Positions 17,116 to 26,403 are shown, numbered from the stretch's first letter. The stretch: DNA of 64,000 bases from JAHEZL01 sp046074525 (GCA_046074525.1 JBJTOK010000065.1:23323-87322); one strand, 5' to 3'. Translations and numbers: made by a program. Notes: a model not told the origin generated them from the sequence alone.

Positions 17116-18226
17116 TGCGCAACGCGTTTACTATTCCCTCTGCCGTTTTGCGGGAAGCACCGCCATCGCCGAGTTTGGTTTTGAGTTCTTTATAATCTGC
17201 TTTCATTTTTGCAATAGACTTTTCATCGGATAGAATTTTTTGCAGTTCAGCACTCAATCGCTGCGGATTCATTTCATCCTGTATCAATTCAGTTACCGCC
17301 ACCCTATCAAGAATCAAATTCACCAGCGAAATATATTTCACCTTGATGAGGCGTTTGGCAATTTCATAGGATATCTTGCTTCCTTTATAGCACACCACTT
17401 CGGGAACACCGAAGAGAGCAGTTTCCAGCGTAGCGGTTCCCGATGTCACCATAGCCGCACTGGCAATAGAAAGCAAATTATATGTATCGCCGCTCACGAT
17501 CTTGATATCCGCCGATCCCACTATTGAAGCATACATTTCCGGCGGAATGGATTTCACTGCCGCCAGTATATATTGATAGCCTTTATTTTTTTGCGCCGCT
17601 GTCACCATTACAGACAACATAGACTGTATCTCCTGCTTGCGACTGCCAGGAAGAAGCAACACTACTTTTTCATCGCTTAAGTCATAACGCCGGCGGATTT
17701 CAGATGGCGCTGCCGACAAATCATTTCCTATGGCATCCAGCAACGGATGACCTACAAAATCGATATCGTAACCAAACTTTTTGTAAAAATCTTTCTCGAA
17801 AGGAAGAATAGCGAAAAGCCTGTCAACACTGCGATTGATCTTATGCACCCTTCCCTGCTTCCAGGCCCACACCTGCGGAGATATATAATAAAACACCTTT
17901 ATGCCTTTCGCTTTTGCCCATTCGGCAATGCGCATATTGAAGCCCGGATAATCCACTAAAATCAAGGCATCAGGCTGATACTCCTCAATGTCTTTTTTGC
18001 AGAAGGAAATATTTTTCAGGATGGTTCCGAGATTTTTTACCACCTCGATGAAGCCCATAAAAGCCAGCTCTTTATAATGCTTCACCAAATCACCTCCTAC
18101 AGTCTGCATGCGATCGCCACCCCAAAAACGGAACTCCGCTTTTGCATCCAGCAACAACATCTGCTTCATTAAATTGGAAGCATGTAAATCGCCGGAAGCT
18201 TCGCCTGCTATGATATAGTAACGCAT
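17108..18226 (-). CDS. lpxB: lipid-A-disaccharide synthase
   Basis: A 372-residue GT19 enzyme that joins UDP-2,3-diacylglucosamine and lipid X to form the lipid A disaccharide. Visible are the N-terminal IAGEASGDLHASNLM, FMGFIEVVKN, the LVDYPGFNMRIA segment, YYISPQVWAWKQGR and LLPGSRKQEI. The GTATLETALFGVPEVVCYK segment belongs to the C-terminal nucleotide site. It shows that the organism makes lipid A. One base overlaps the downstream-coded membrane protein gene at 18226. Confidence 0.97.
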   Translation of the reverse strand: MRYYIIAGEASGDLHASNLMKQMLLLDAKAEFRFWGGDRMQTVGGDLVKHYKELAFMGFIEVVKNLGTILKNISFCKKDIEEYQPDALILVDYPGFNMRIAEWAKAKGIKVFYYISPQVWAWKQGRVHKINRSVDRLFAILPFEKDFYKKFGYDIDFVGHPLLDAIGNDLSAAPSEIRRRYDLSDEKVVLLLPGSRKQEIQSMLSVMVTAAQKNKGYQYILAAVKSIPPEMYASIVGSADIKIVSGDTYNLLSIASAAMVTSGTATLETALFGVPEVVCYKGSKISYEIAKRLIKVKYISLVNLILDRVAVTELIQDEMNPQRLSAELQKILSDEKSIAKMKADYKELKTKLGDGGASRKTAEGIVNALRNA

Positions 18227-18576
18227 TATATTCCTTCAGTAATTTTTAAAATAAACACCAGTATAACGTAAAACATGGTTGATACCAACACTCCTCTCGC
18301 CGCCCAGTCGTTATTGCGGCGCAACAGCATGAAAAACACAGCGAGATTACCGAGCACACTCAAACTGGTTACATTGCAGATATTGTGTATGCTTTCGAAA
18401 ATCTTAAAAAAATAAGTTTCAAAACCAGGATCAAACCTACGGCTGCTATCGAGGTAAAAGATATAAATCACCACTGGCAACATCAGCAGTGGAAACAAGG
18501 CGCCAAGAACAACGCCCCTGTTTCTTTTCTTTTTATCAGCGGGCGAACCAGCTTTCCAGTTCTTTCCTAAACTCAT
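18226..18576 (-). CDS. small membrane protein of unknown function
   Basis: A 116-residue protein with a basic N-terminus and three predicted membrane segments (about 24-43, 66-84 and 92-112). No domain is recognised. It is squeezed between surE, whose 3' end it overlaps by 41 bases, and lpxB, sharing one base. Genes at this place in Bacteroidota often code for such proteins, but no function is known to me. The overlap suggests translational coupling. Confidence 0.7.
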   Translation of the reverse strand: MSLGKNWKAGSPADKKKRNRGVVLGALFPLLMLPVVIYIFYLDSSRRFDPGFETYFFKIFESIHNICNVTSLSVLGNLAVFFMLLRRNNDWAARGVLVSTMFYVILVFILKITEGI

Positions 18577-19309
18577 GCGCAGTTAAATCAAATTTTGTGG
18601 GAACAACAGAAATGTATCCTTCTTTCAAAGCCTCTTCATCGGTATTTTCGCCGGCATCCATATTCACGAATTGTCCGCTCAGCCAGTAGTAGGGATGTCC
18701 GAAAGGATCTTTTCTTTCATCAAAATTTTCGTCCCAGTAAGCATTGGCCTGTCGGCATACTTTTATTCCTTTTATCTCTTCTTTTGGCAAATGAGGAATA
18801 TTCACATTAAGGCAAACTCCTTTAGGCAGTCCTCTTTCCAAAACCGTTCTGGCCAATTGCTGCACATATTCTTTACAGGAAAAAAAATCGGCATCAATAG
18901 CATGGCTGTTCAATGAAAATCCCAAAGCCGGAATTCCTTCAACAGCGCCTTCAATGGCTGCCGACATGGTACCTGAATAAATAACATTGATCGAAGAGTT
19001 GGAACCATGGTTAATACCCGATACCAGCAAATCAAAAGGTCGACCGGCGGCAACGACTTTAACACCAAATTTCACACAATCCACAGGCGTGCCTGAACAG
19101 CTGTATTCCTCAAGCCCTTCTTCCTTATGCTTTTCAAACAATCGGAGTGTGGAGTTGATGGTAATGGCATGTCCCATTCCCGACATCCCCTGATTGGGAG
19201 CCACAACGACGACATCGCCTATTTCCCTCATGTATTGTATCAATGCGCGGATTCCCGGGGCAGTCACTCCGTCGTCATTGGTCACTAAAATCAAAGGTCT
19301 TTTCTTCAT
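18536..19309 (-). CDS. surE: 5'/3'-nucleotidase SurE
   Basis: A 257-residue phosphatase acting on nucleoside monophosphates, with the metal-binding N-terminus LVTNDDGVTAPG, the SGINHGSNSS segment that binds phosphate and metal, and NVNIPHLP in the middle. Length and motifs are those of the family. It is the first gene of the minus-strand series surE, membrane protein, lpxB, SpoIID-like, comEC. Confidence 0.96.
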   Translation of the reverse strand: MKKRPLILVTNDDGVTAPGIRALIQYMREIGDVVVVAPNQGMSGMGHAITINSTLRLFEKHKEEGLEEYSCSGTPVDCVKFGVKVVAAGRPFDLLVSGINHGSNSSINVIYSGTMSAAIEGAVEGIPALGFSLNSHAIDADFFSCKEYVQQLARTVLERGLPKGVCLNVNIPHLPKEEIKGIKVCRQANAYWDENFDERKDPFGHPYYWLSGQFVNMDAGENTDEEALKEGYISVVPTKFDLTAHEFRKELESWFAR

Positions 19310-19415
19310 AGTGCTCTAAGGTAAAAAGTTTAAAATTAATCCTGTCCATCATCGGAGTAAAGGATAAACGGCCGACTGTTAAAAAATCGTGTAAAAGTCA
19401 GCTGCAATAATAAAA

Positions 19416-19443
19416 TTTGGCACCATGTTATAGCTTACTTTTA
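19416..19443 (+). promoter_or_regulatory. candidate Bacteroidota-type promoter of the MuiA-like gene
   Basis: TTTG at 19416 and TACTTTTA at 19436, 16 bases apart, resemble the TTTG / TAnnTTTG elements with one mismatch in the second. The spacing is slightly short. The start codon is 20 bases downstream. Confidence 0.3.
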
Positions 19444-19463
19444 GCATTAAATAAACACACACT

Positions 19464-21116
19464 ATGAAAAAAATATTTCTCTCCATTTTCACTATATGCC
19501 TAAGCCTTCCCCTCTTCGCTCAGGAAGAAACCGAAGTAAAATCAAACATTGAAAAAGTGACAGTTTTCCTGCAAGGGGCGCAAATCACCGAAACAGGAAA
19601 AGCCAATTTGAATAAGGGAAAACATATTTTGAAACTGAGCGGACTTACACCTTATATCCAAAGCAATAGTGTTTCAGTAAAAACATCGCAAGGCATTACG
19701 CTGATTAATGTAGTATCACAAATCAACTACGTGCAATCCACAGAAGCTCCGAAAAGAATAAAACAAATTGAAGATTCTTTGCAGTTGCTGCAGGATCAGG
19801 TTGATTTTAACTCAGCCACACTGCAGGTATATGAAGATGAAAAGCAAATGATTCTGGCAAACAAGGCTATCAAAGGTCAGGAAGTCCTCGATATTGCCGA
19901 CCTACAGGAAGCCGCCAAATATTTCCGTGATCACCTCAATGAAATTGCAGGGAAAATTCAGGATGGAAAAATTCAATTGAGAGATATTCGTAAAAACATC
20001 GACCGACTGAAAAAAGAAAAAAACACACTCAATTATTCCAACAGTAAGCAAACAGGGGAAATCCTTATTGAAGTGTACGCCGCCCAGAATGGCAACATGG
20101 ATTTTGAAGTGACTTACTATACTGCCAATGCTACCTGGTCGCCTACTTATGACATTCGCGCTAAAGACATCAACAGTCCGATAGCCCTCGATTACAAAGC
20201 CAATATTCAACAAAGCACAGGTGTGGATTGGAAAAATATACAATTGACATTATCGACAGGAAATCCTAGCGTTTCTGGGCAAGCGCCTGAAATTTCCAAA
20301 TGGACGATTGATAACGTAGATTATATGCGCCATCATAAAGTAGCGGGAATTGGATACGGAAATAGCCGTGCTGCTGCTCCCGCTAAAACTGAGCAATGGG
20401 AAGCAAATGACGACGACGGAAATGCTGATATTGTAGCAAAAGAACTTTCTGTAATTTCTTCAAAAGCTAATCTCTCTGGCAGTTACACTCTTGTTGCTTC
20501 CAGTGAAGCCACCACTTCTCACCAATATGCAATCGCAACCCCTTATACTATCGCATCTGATGGCAAAAATCACAAAGTAGATATTGCTCAACATTCGGTT
20601 GCGGCGACTTATAAATACCTTTCGGTTCCTAAAATGGATCCCACTGCCTTCCTGGTTGCACAAATTACCGGATGGGAACAACTCAACCTGCTCGCAGGCG
20701 AAGCAAGTATTTTCTTTGAGGATGCATTTGTAGGTAACTCATATATTGATCCTCAAAATGCCAATGACACGATGGATCTTTCTTTGGGCCGCGACAAAAG
20801 CATTATCATTAGCAGGACCAAATCCACAGAGCTTTCTAAAAAAATTGTATTAGGCAGCGACAAATCCACTGAAATAGCTTGGGAAATTAAAGTAAGAAAC
20901 ACTAAACAAAAACCAGTAACCATTATTGTAAAGGATCAAATTCCTGTTTCTATTAATAAGGCAATAGACGTTTCGCCCGATGTTAAAGACGGTGTGTTTG
21001 AACCTGAAACTGGTTTGATCAAATGGGAAATTACTATCAATCCGGGAGAAGAAAAAGTACTCAAGTTCGGGTATAAGGTGAAGTATCCGAAGAAGTATAA
21101 TGTGGTGTTGGAGTAA
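19464..21116 (+). CDS. MuiA-like DUF4139 protein (mucoidy inhibitor family)
   Basis: A 550-residue secreted protein with a signal peptide (about 1-19, LPLFAQ). The N-terminal DUF4140-like domain begins VEKVTVFLQGAQITETG-like (IEKVTVFLQGAQITETGKA), a coiled-coil lies at about 110-195, and the DUF4139 beta-rich domain starts near VTYYTANATWSPTYDIRA. Named after a gene that lowers mucoidy in E. coli when overexpressed, the family has no established activity. It is transcribed alone; a palindromic hairpin follows and the LytTR system is convergent. Confidence 0.85.
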   Translation: MKKIFLSIFTICLSLPLFAQEETEVKSNIEKVTVFLQGAQITETGKANLNKGKHILKLSGLTPYIQSNSVSVKTSQGITLINVVSQINYVQSTEAPKRIKQIEDSLQLLQDQVDFNSATLQVYEDEKQMILANKAIKGQEVLDIADLQEAAKYFRDHLNEIAGKIQDGKIQLRDIRKNIDRLKKEKNTLNYSNSKQTGEILIEVYAAQNGNMDFEVTYYTANATWSPTYDIRAKDINSPIALDYKANIQQSTGVDWKNIQLTLSTGNPSVSGQAPEISKWTIDNVDYMRHHKVAGIGYGNSRAAAPAKTEQWEANDDDGNADIVAKELSVISSKANLSGSYTLVASSEATTSHQYAIATPYTIASDGKNHKVDIAQHSVAATYKYLSVPKMDPTAFLVAQITGWEQLNLLAGEASIFFEDAFVGNSYIDPQNANDTMDLSLGRDKSIIISRTKSTELSKKIVLGSDKSTEIAWEIKVRNTKQKPVTIIVKDQIPVSINKAIDVSPDVKDGVFEPETGLIKWEITINPGEEKVLKFGYKVKYPKKYNVVLE

Positions 21117-21148
21117 GTTTCCCCAAAGATCTCATTGATCATATCATT

Positions 21149-21196
21149 GCATCTGTCATCACTGCTTAAGTCATTGTGAGGAGTGATGACAGATGC
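21149..21196. repeat. perfect 15-bp hairpin between convergent genes
   Basis: Arms at 21149-21163 and 21182-21196 are exact inverted copies (GCATCTGTCATCACT) around an 18-base loop. The loop contains CTTAAGTCATTGTGAGG, nearly the same as the core of the 58-base arms at 26896-27048. It could act as a bidirectional terminator although no T tract follows closely. Downstream lies a half-copy of a CTGTGAAATCCGCGG repeat also seen near 26855 and 27055. Confidence 0.75.
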
Positions 21197-21236
21197 TAGA
21201 AAAACCAGTGTTCATCTGTGAAATCCGCGGGAAATT

Positions 21237-21983
21237 CTACTGAAACCTTCCAATAAATTCATCCCTTTTATTCGGCGACACATCCACCTGCGAGCCATCG
21301 TTCATTGTCACAAAACCACCCTTCCCCTTCGTATATTTAGTGACATATTGAAGGTTGATCAAATGCGATTTATGCACCCGCACAAAATCGAAATCACTCA
21401 AACATTCCTCGTAAAATTTCAGCGTTCGGCAAATCAGCATTTTCTTGCCATTGGTGAGATGAAAGGAAGTAAAATTATCGTTGGCTTCACAGCGGATAAT
21501 ATCATTGACATGAATGATCTCAAAGCCTTCCATCACTGGCAATATAACTTTCTTCGTCTGCTTATTGATGCTTTTTAAATTTTCAATCAATACTTTTGTA
21601 TGACTAGGCTCCACATCACTTTTAGCGCGTTTTTCCTTGATTTTATTCACCGCCAAAATGAGTTCATCAATATCAACAGGTTTTAAAATATAGTACGAGG
21701 CACAAAGGTTCAAAGCCTTGATGGCGTAGTGGCTGAAAGCCGTGACGAACACCACTTCAAAAGAAATATTATCGAATTTCTCCAGCAAGTCGAAACCGTT
21801 GCCATAAGGCATTTCCACATCAAGAAACACAATATCAGGCGAAGTTTTCTTAATCAGCTCCTCACCGGTAAGCAGCGAATCGGCCATGCCTACAAGCTTT
21901 ACATCCGGACAATATTGCGCCAGGTAATTCTTCAGGGTTTCTCTTCCCGACTCCTCATCTTCAATAATTACGGCCTTCATCAT
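21237..21983 (-). CDS. LytTR-family response regulator
   Basis: A 248-residue regulator. The receiver domain (about 1-120) has the acidic pocket EDE near 8-10, the phosphoacceptor Asp55 in FLDVEMP and the Lys in ILKPVD. The DNA-binding LytTR domain (about 145-246) shows IIRCEANDNFTSFHLTNGK and FVRVHKSHLINL. It lies 3 bases downstream of the kinase gene and must be its partner. The target genes are not evident; the divergent VWA lipoprotein and the transpeptidase-like gene are neighbours of the kinase. Confidence 0.93.
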   Translation of the reverse strand: MMKAVIIEDEESGRETLKNYLAQYCPDVKLVGMADSLLTGEELIKKTSPDIVFLDVEMPYGNGFDLLEKFDNISFEVVFVTAFSHYAIKALNLCASYYILKPVDIDELILAVNKIKEKRAKSDVEPSHTKVLIENLKSINKQTKKVILPVMEGFEIIHVNDIIRCEANDNFTSFHLTNGKKMLICRTLKFYEECLSDFDFVRVHKSHLINLQYVTKYTKGKGGFVTMNDGSQVDVSPNKRDEFIGRFQ

Positions 21984-21986
21984 AAC

Positions 21987-23903
21987 TTATTCTTTTTGAA
22001 ATGGAATTGAAATTTTTACTCTCGTGCCCTCACCTGTCGATGGATTCACATCCTCCACCTGCACCTTTAAATTCGTTTTAAAAAGATCGTTGATGATCTC
22101 CAATCTCGACTCGATATTTTTCAGCCCCATCGACTGGTTTTGTTTCTGATTGTGGGTTTTCAGCTCCTGCGACTTTTTGCGACCGATACCATCGTCGGTA
22201 ATCACCACTTTCAATGAATCATCACTTCCCGACACCCTTACTTTCAACATTCCCTTCTCTTCTTTGTAGCGCAATCCGTGCCATACAGAGTTTTCAATAT
22301 AAGGCTGGATCAGCATCGGCGGTACTTTATATTGCTCCACCACCAAATCCTCATCCACCTCAAAAGTGTAATCGAACTTGTTGCTGAAACGGAAATGCTC
22401 CAGTTTCAAATACAGGCGCAACACCTCTATTTCCTCGGCCAGAGGCACAAAATCCTTTTGCGAATTCTCCAGCACCGAGCGCATCAGTTTCGAGAAATCG
22501 GCGAGGTATTTATTAGCGGTTTTCTGATCATTGGAAGAAATAAAACTGTTCACCGAATTGAGCGCATTAAAGATAAAATGCGGGTTCATCTGGCTACGCA
22601 GAGATTTCAGGGCCAGCAGCTGATTGGCGATTTTCTTCTGGCGGATGTTTTTGTACAACAGATAAGCCGATATCACCACAATTACGATAAAGATGATGAG
22701 TCCATAAATCAAAGTCTGCTGAAACTTGCGCTCGCTCTCCAGCTGCTTGATCATCTGGTCGCTCAATGCCTTATCTTTTTCCAGCAGCTCAATGCGCTGG
22801 TTCGATCCCGCCACTTCATCATTAATAGCAGCATTCTTTGAAATCTCACTTTCCTTCTTTTTATAGAGGGAATCCATGAGGGCGACATATTTTTCGTTAT
22901 GCTCCAGAGCTTTTTCATAATCGCCTTTTTTCTCGTAAGCTTTCGAGAGAATTTTTTGGGCATCGGCCTTTCCTTCCAGAGTCACATCGGTCCATTCATA
23001 CACACCTTGCTGGATAGCGGTAATGGCCCTGTCGGGATTGCCCTGCGCCAGATACACGTTCGCGTTCTCAATACTGAGCTGCGCTTTCACACTGTCGCTT
23101 TCAGCTTGAGTGGCAAGCTTCTCATTGATCTCCAATACTTTTTCGTATTCCTTATCGTCGAAATATTCCTCTTTCAGTTTTTTATTTAGCTTGCGTTCCA
23201 AAGGCTTATCGTTAGCAGTAACCGCATTGGTTGCCGATTTCGAATAATAATTCTTTGATTCTTCTTTTTGTTTTTGCAGAGAGTAAATGCCTCCGAGGTA
23301 ATTGTTGGCTTCAGCCACCAGCGTTTGATCCTTAATCTCCTTTTCGCTTTGGGACACTTGCATGAAATACTTGATGGCCGCAGGGTAATTCTTGTTATTG
23401 TACGCAGCACGCCCCCTCGCATTATTGACCCAGGCCTTACCATCCGGACTAAACAAAATACTGGTCTGTGCTTCTAACTCAGCCAAAGTTGCTTCCTGCA
23501 TCTTGTAATCGCCCATCGCTTCGTAGTTCAGCACCAAGCCTTTCAACGCTTCAGGATCACCCACTTTTACTTTCTTCTTTTCTCCACCACTGCTTATTTT
23601 GGCTTTTTCATAAAAGCGCACCGACTGGCTATAGAGCTTTAAATTGTAGTTAGCCTTCCCCAACAGCAAATAACATTCGCGCGTACGGGTGCTTCCCTTT
23701 TGTTCACTAGCCAGCGTCAGTGCCTCTTCCAGGAACTTAATGGCTTTTGCGGGTTGCTTGCTGATGTATACATTGGCCGAATCGATAAGTGCCGGATACT
23801 TATCCACATTCTGCAAAGAAGAGAATTTCTTCATCTCTGACGTTTGCGCCGAAACACCCAGAAAAGCTGAGAGAAACAATATTATTAAAACGATTTTTTT
23901 CAT
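21987..23903 (-). CDS. LytS/YehU-type sensor histidine kinase with periplasmic TPR domain
   Basis: A 638-residue protein from the ATG at 23903; an upstream TTG at 23915 is less likely because the signal peptide MKKIVLIILFLSAFLGVSAQ begins at the ATG. After secretion come TPR-like repeats (about 30-340), a coiled coil, one membrane helix (IYGLIIFIVIVVISAYLLY) and the His_kinase domain with the phospho-His in LRSQMNPHFIFNALNSV, then an ATPase domain with VITDDGIGRKKS and GLKNIESRLE. TPR-bearing kinases of this form paired with LytTR regulators are common in Bacteroidota. The stimulus is unknown. Confidence 0.92.
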   Translation of the reverse strand: MKKIVLIILFLSAFLGVSAQTSEMKKFSSLQNVDKYPALIDSANVYISKQPAKAIKFLEEALTLASEQKGSTRTRECYLLLGKANYNLKLYSQSVRFYEKAKISSGGEKKKVKVGDPEALKGLVLNYEAMGDYKMQEATLAELEAQTSILFSPDGKAWVNNARGRAAYNNKNYPAAIKYFMQVSQSEKEIKDQTLVAEANNYLGGIYSLQKQKEESKNYYSKSATNAVTANDKPLERKLNKKLKEEYFDDKEYEKVLEINEKLATQAESDSVKAQLSIENANVYLAQGNPDRAITAIQQGVYEWTDVTLEGKADAQKILSKAYEKKGDYEKALEHNEKYVALMDSLYKKKESEISKNAAINDEVAGSNQRIELLEKDKALSDQMIKQLESERKFQQTLIYGLIIFIVIVVISAYLLYKNIRQKKIANQLLALKSLRSQMNPHFIFNALNSVNSFISSNDQKTANKYLADFSKLMRSVLENSQKDFVPLAEEIEVLRLYLKLEHFRFSNKFDYTFEVDEDLVVEQYKVPPMLIQPYIENSVWHGLRYKEEKGMLKVRVSGSDDSLKVVITDDGIGRKKSQELKTHNQKQNQSMGLKNIESRLEIINDLFKTNLKVQVEDVNPSTGEGTRVKISIPFQKE

Positions 23904-24063
23904 CACCTTGAACAATACTGCAAGTTAGAACCGATTTGTCAAACCTCAAAATTCCTCACTAAGTCGGAAAGCACTTTCACCAAGTGGCCACTTCCTTTGT
24001 CTAATTGTCCGTTTTAAAGCCCCTCCCCCTCCCCTAGATTTAACAAAAAACAAATCCATACCT

Positions 24064-25284
24064 ATGAAAAATATATTGAAAAAATCGGCAGTGGTACTTA
24101 GTATGAGTGCAGCTGCTATAAGCGCAAGTTTTTCTTCTTGTAACGGACAACCACCGGTGGTGCAAAATCCGCAAACCACTACGCAAAACACCACTACGCA
24201 AAGTGATACTGTAAAAAGAAAACTCATCCAGGTGGTATTCACTTTGGATGCTACAGGCAGTATGGCTGCGCTGATTTCCACAGCGAAGGAAAAAATATGG
24301 TCGATAGCCAGCAGCATGGCCCAGGCACAAAATACGGATGTGGAGATCGGGCTCGTTTTTTACCGCGATAAAGGAGATGCCTTTGTCACCAAAGTAATTC
24401 CTTTATCCAGGGATTTGGATGATGTGTATGAAAAACTCATGGGCATTACAGCGGAAGGCGGTGGCGATACTCCGGAAAGCGTAAACAAAGGCTTGTACGA
24501 CGCCCTCATGAGCATACAATGGAGTAAGACACCCAACACCTACCGAAGCATTTTCCTGGTAGGTGACTGTCCGCCACACATGGATTACAACGACGATGTG
24601 AAATACCAGGAATCATGCAAAATCGCGAATAAGCTCGATGTAGTACTCAATACCATTCTCATGGGCAATAACACGGAGGCCTACCGCGTGTGGAACGAAA
24701 TCGCCAGCTGCGCGCAGGGATCCTTTATCCAGGTAGGCATGAACGCCAACAACATTGCCGTGAATACACCTTACGATGCGCAAATCACCGAAATTTCTAT
24801 CCGCATCGACCAAACCAGGATCTATTACGGCAGCGAGGAAATCAAGATGAAAAATGTTACCAAATCCCAACAAAGCATGAAGCTGAAAGGAGAACTGGAT
24901 GACGCCTCTGCCGCACGCCGCGCCGAATACAATAGCACCAAGGCCGGAGGAGCGGCTTACTATGGAGGTGGTGAAATGATCAATGAATACAAAGAAGGGA
25001 AAGTACAACTCGACAGTATTAAGGTGAACCAACTTCCCGACAATATGAAAACCATGACTGTCGCTGAACGCAAGGCCTATATTGAAAAAATGGCGCAGGA
25101 AAGAAAAACCCTCGAGCTGCAAATGAAAGATCTCGTGGCCAAACGCCAGGCTTATATCGAAAAGGAAATCGTTGCCAAGAAAGGCGAAGAAGCGAAAAAC
25201 TCCTTCGAGTACAAAGTGTACGAAAACGTGAAGAAGCAAGCCCAAAAGAAAGCCATTGTCATCGACGGAACTGTGAAATATTAA
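24064..25284 (+). CDS. VWA-domain lipoprotein
   Basis: A 406-residue protein with a lipoprotein signal (Cys26 in FSSCNGQ), a Thr/Gln-rich linker and a von Willebrand A domain from about 53 to 235. The metal-ion site is D62-A-T64-G-S66 with a further TPE in GGGDTPESVNKGL and the fifth-strand Asp in FLVGDCPPHMDY. The C-terminal third is charged, helical and coiled-coil-like. VWA domains bind proteins through the bound metal; the partner is unknown. It is divergent from the LytTR kinase, and the transpeptidase-like gene follows 33 bases later. Confidence 0.85.
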   Translation: MKNILKKSAVVLSMSAAAISASFSSCNGQPPVVQNPQTTTQNTTTQSDTVKRKLIQVVFTLDATGSMAALISTAKEKIWSIASSMAQAQNTDVEIGLVFYRDKGDAFVTKVIPLSRDLDDVYEKLMGITAEGGGDTPESVNKGLYDALMSIQWSKTPNTYRSIFLVGDCPPHMDYNDDVKYQESCKIANKLDVVLNTILMGNNTEAYRVWNEIASCAQGSFIQVGMNANNIAVNTPYDAQITEISIRIDQTRIYYGSEEIKMKNVTKSQQSMKLKGELDDASAARRAEYNSTKAGGAAYYGGGEMINEYKEGKVQLDSIKVNQLPDNMKTMTVAERKAYIEKMAQERKTLELQMKDLVAKRQAYIEKEIVAKKGEEAKNSFEYKVYENVKKQAQKKAIVIDGTVKY

Positions 25285-25317
25285 CCTTTTTTCCCGCGGA
25301 TCCCTTATATTGCTATC

Positions 25318-25950
25318 ATGAGATCCGCAGGAGAAATAAAATCCATTTGTATGAAATTTTTCATCGGATTGATATTGTTCTCTTACATGTGCACACCTTC
25401 TTCACTGAAAGATGAAAAGGTGAGTAAAATCAATACTAAAACGCAAGCCAAAGAAGCACTGGCATTCTGCAAAAAGAATGGAATGGACACTACTTTTTGC
25501 ATCTTAATTGATATGAGCATCCACTCCGGAAAAAAGCGCATGTTCATCTGGGATTTTAAAAAAGACAGTCTGGAAACCGCTGCGCTATGCGCACATGGCT
25601 CGGGCAGCAAGCCATGGAGTCACGATTACAGCAAGGAAAATCCGGAATTCAGCAATGTACCCGACAGCCATTGTTCTTCCTTGGGCAAATACAAAATTGG
25701 TATCCGTAGCTATAGCTCCTGGGGGATAAAAATTCATTACAAGCTGCACGGACTGGAAAAAACCAACGACAAAGCTTTTCAGCGCTACGTAGTGCTGCAT
25801 TCGTGGGAAGCGATACCCGATCAGGAAATGTATCCTGCCGGCGCACCCGAAGGCTGGGGCTGTCCGGTGGTATCGCTGAACATGATGCGGTTTCTCGACA
25901 AAAAACTACAAGCCGCGAAGAAGCCGGTGTTGTTGTGGATTTACCATTAA
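25318..25950 (+). CDS. murein L,D-transpeptidase catalytic domain protein
   Basis: A 210-residue secreted protein; translation may instead start at the ATG at 25351, which puts the hydrophobic export signal (KFFIGLILFSYMC) at the N-terminus. The catalytic pattern is a His in YVVLHSWEAIP and Cys182 in EGWGCPVVSLN, as in the YkuD_2 (PF13645-type) branch of L,D-transpeptidase-like enzymes. The family would form or trim 3-3 peptide crosslinks in peptidoglycan, with a metal- or polymer-independent mechanism using the cysteine. Activity is inferred from the residues only. It probably shares a transcript with the VWA lipoprotein. Confidence 0.85.
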   Translation: MRSAGEIKSICMKFFIGLILFSYMCTPSSLKDEKVSKINTKTQAKEALAFCKKNGMDTTFCILIDMSIHSGKKRMFIWDFKKDSLETAALCAHGSGSKPWSHDYSKENPEFSNVPDSHCSSLGKYKIGIRSYSSWGIKIHYKLHGLEKTNDKAFQRYVVLHSWEAIPDQEMYPAGAPEGWGCPVVSLNMMRFLDKKLQAAKKPVLLWIYH

Positions 25951-25986
25951 TACGTGCAAGCAGAAATAATAACGCTCAAACTACGC

Positions 25987-26337
25987 CTAAAAATCCTTGC
26001 CCTTTTCCAGGTGAAGAATATGCATGAGTCGATGCAACGCCGGCGCCGACATTACGGCAATGGTGGTTAAAAAAACTATACCGCTGTATAGAGAATAAAC
26101 AGAAGCAAAAATCTTAGCAGAGTCGGTAGTCATAGGATTGATCGGCCCCATACCGGTGAGGATCATGGAGGCATTCAACAGCGCATCCACCCAGCTGAGA
26201 TCGGCAATGTAATGATAGCCCATCATGCCCAAAACCAAGGAAAACAACACTACCAAAAAACCATACAGCAGGTATCGGGCCTGGCGGCGGAGGTAGTGTT
26301 TTACAGGGATGACTTTGGCCGATTTGTGTTCAAACAT
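25987..26337 (-). CDS. two-helix membrane protein with channel-like pore segment (TGMGP)
   Basis: A 116-residue protein with a basic start, a first helix at about 22-40, a re-entrant-like segment ASMILTGMGPINPM at 56-69 and a second helix at about 74-98 (SVYSLYSGIVFLTTIAVM). The helix-loop-helix with a Thr-Gly turn after a short amphipathic helix resembles the pore of two-transmembrane potassium channels, but the filter TVGYG is replaced by TGMGP. I recall similar uncharacterised proteins in other bacteria. Ion conduction is a hypothesis. It is convergent with the transpeptidase-like gene. Confidence 0.75.
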   Translation of the reverse strand: MFEHKSAKVIPVKHYLRRQARYLLYGFLVVLFSLVLGMMGYHYIADLSWVDALLNASMILTGMGPINPMTTDSAKIFASVYSLYSGIVFLTTIAVMSAPALHRLMHILHLEKGKDF

Positions 26338-26372
26338 AGGCGTAAATGTATTTCAATTTTTCCAAAAAACAG

Positions 26373-26403
26373 AAAAGGCCGTCTCCCTCTAAGACGGCCT
26401 TTT
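26373..26403 (-). terminator. terminator of the 97-residue orphan gene
   Basis: A 12-bp perfect stem (AAAAGGCCGTCT with its complement) and a 7-base loop, with T runs on both sides. On the minus strand it lies 24 bases after the stop of the orphan gene at 26428 and upstream of the channel-like gene. It can also work on the plus strand. Confidence 0.85.

Noticed and set aside
22278..22841. Plus-strand open frame of 187 codons opposite the LytS-like kinase gene
   Set aside because: The kinase motifs on the minus strand fix the true frame; the other shows no protein signature.
24613..25245. Minus-strand open frame of 210 codons opposite the VWA lipoprotein gene
   Set aside because: No known domain and antisense to a supported gene.
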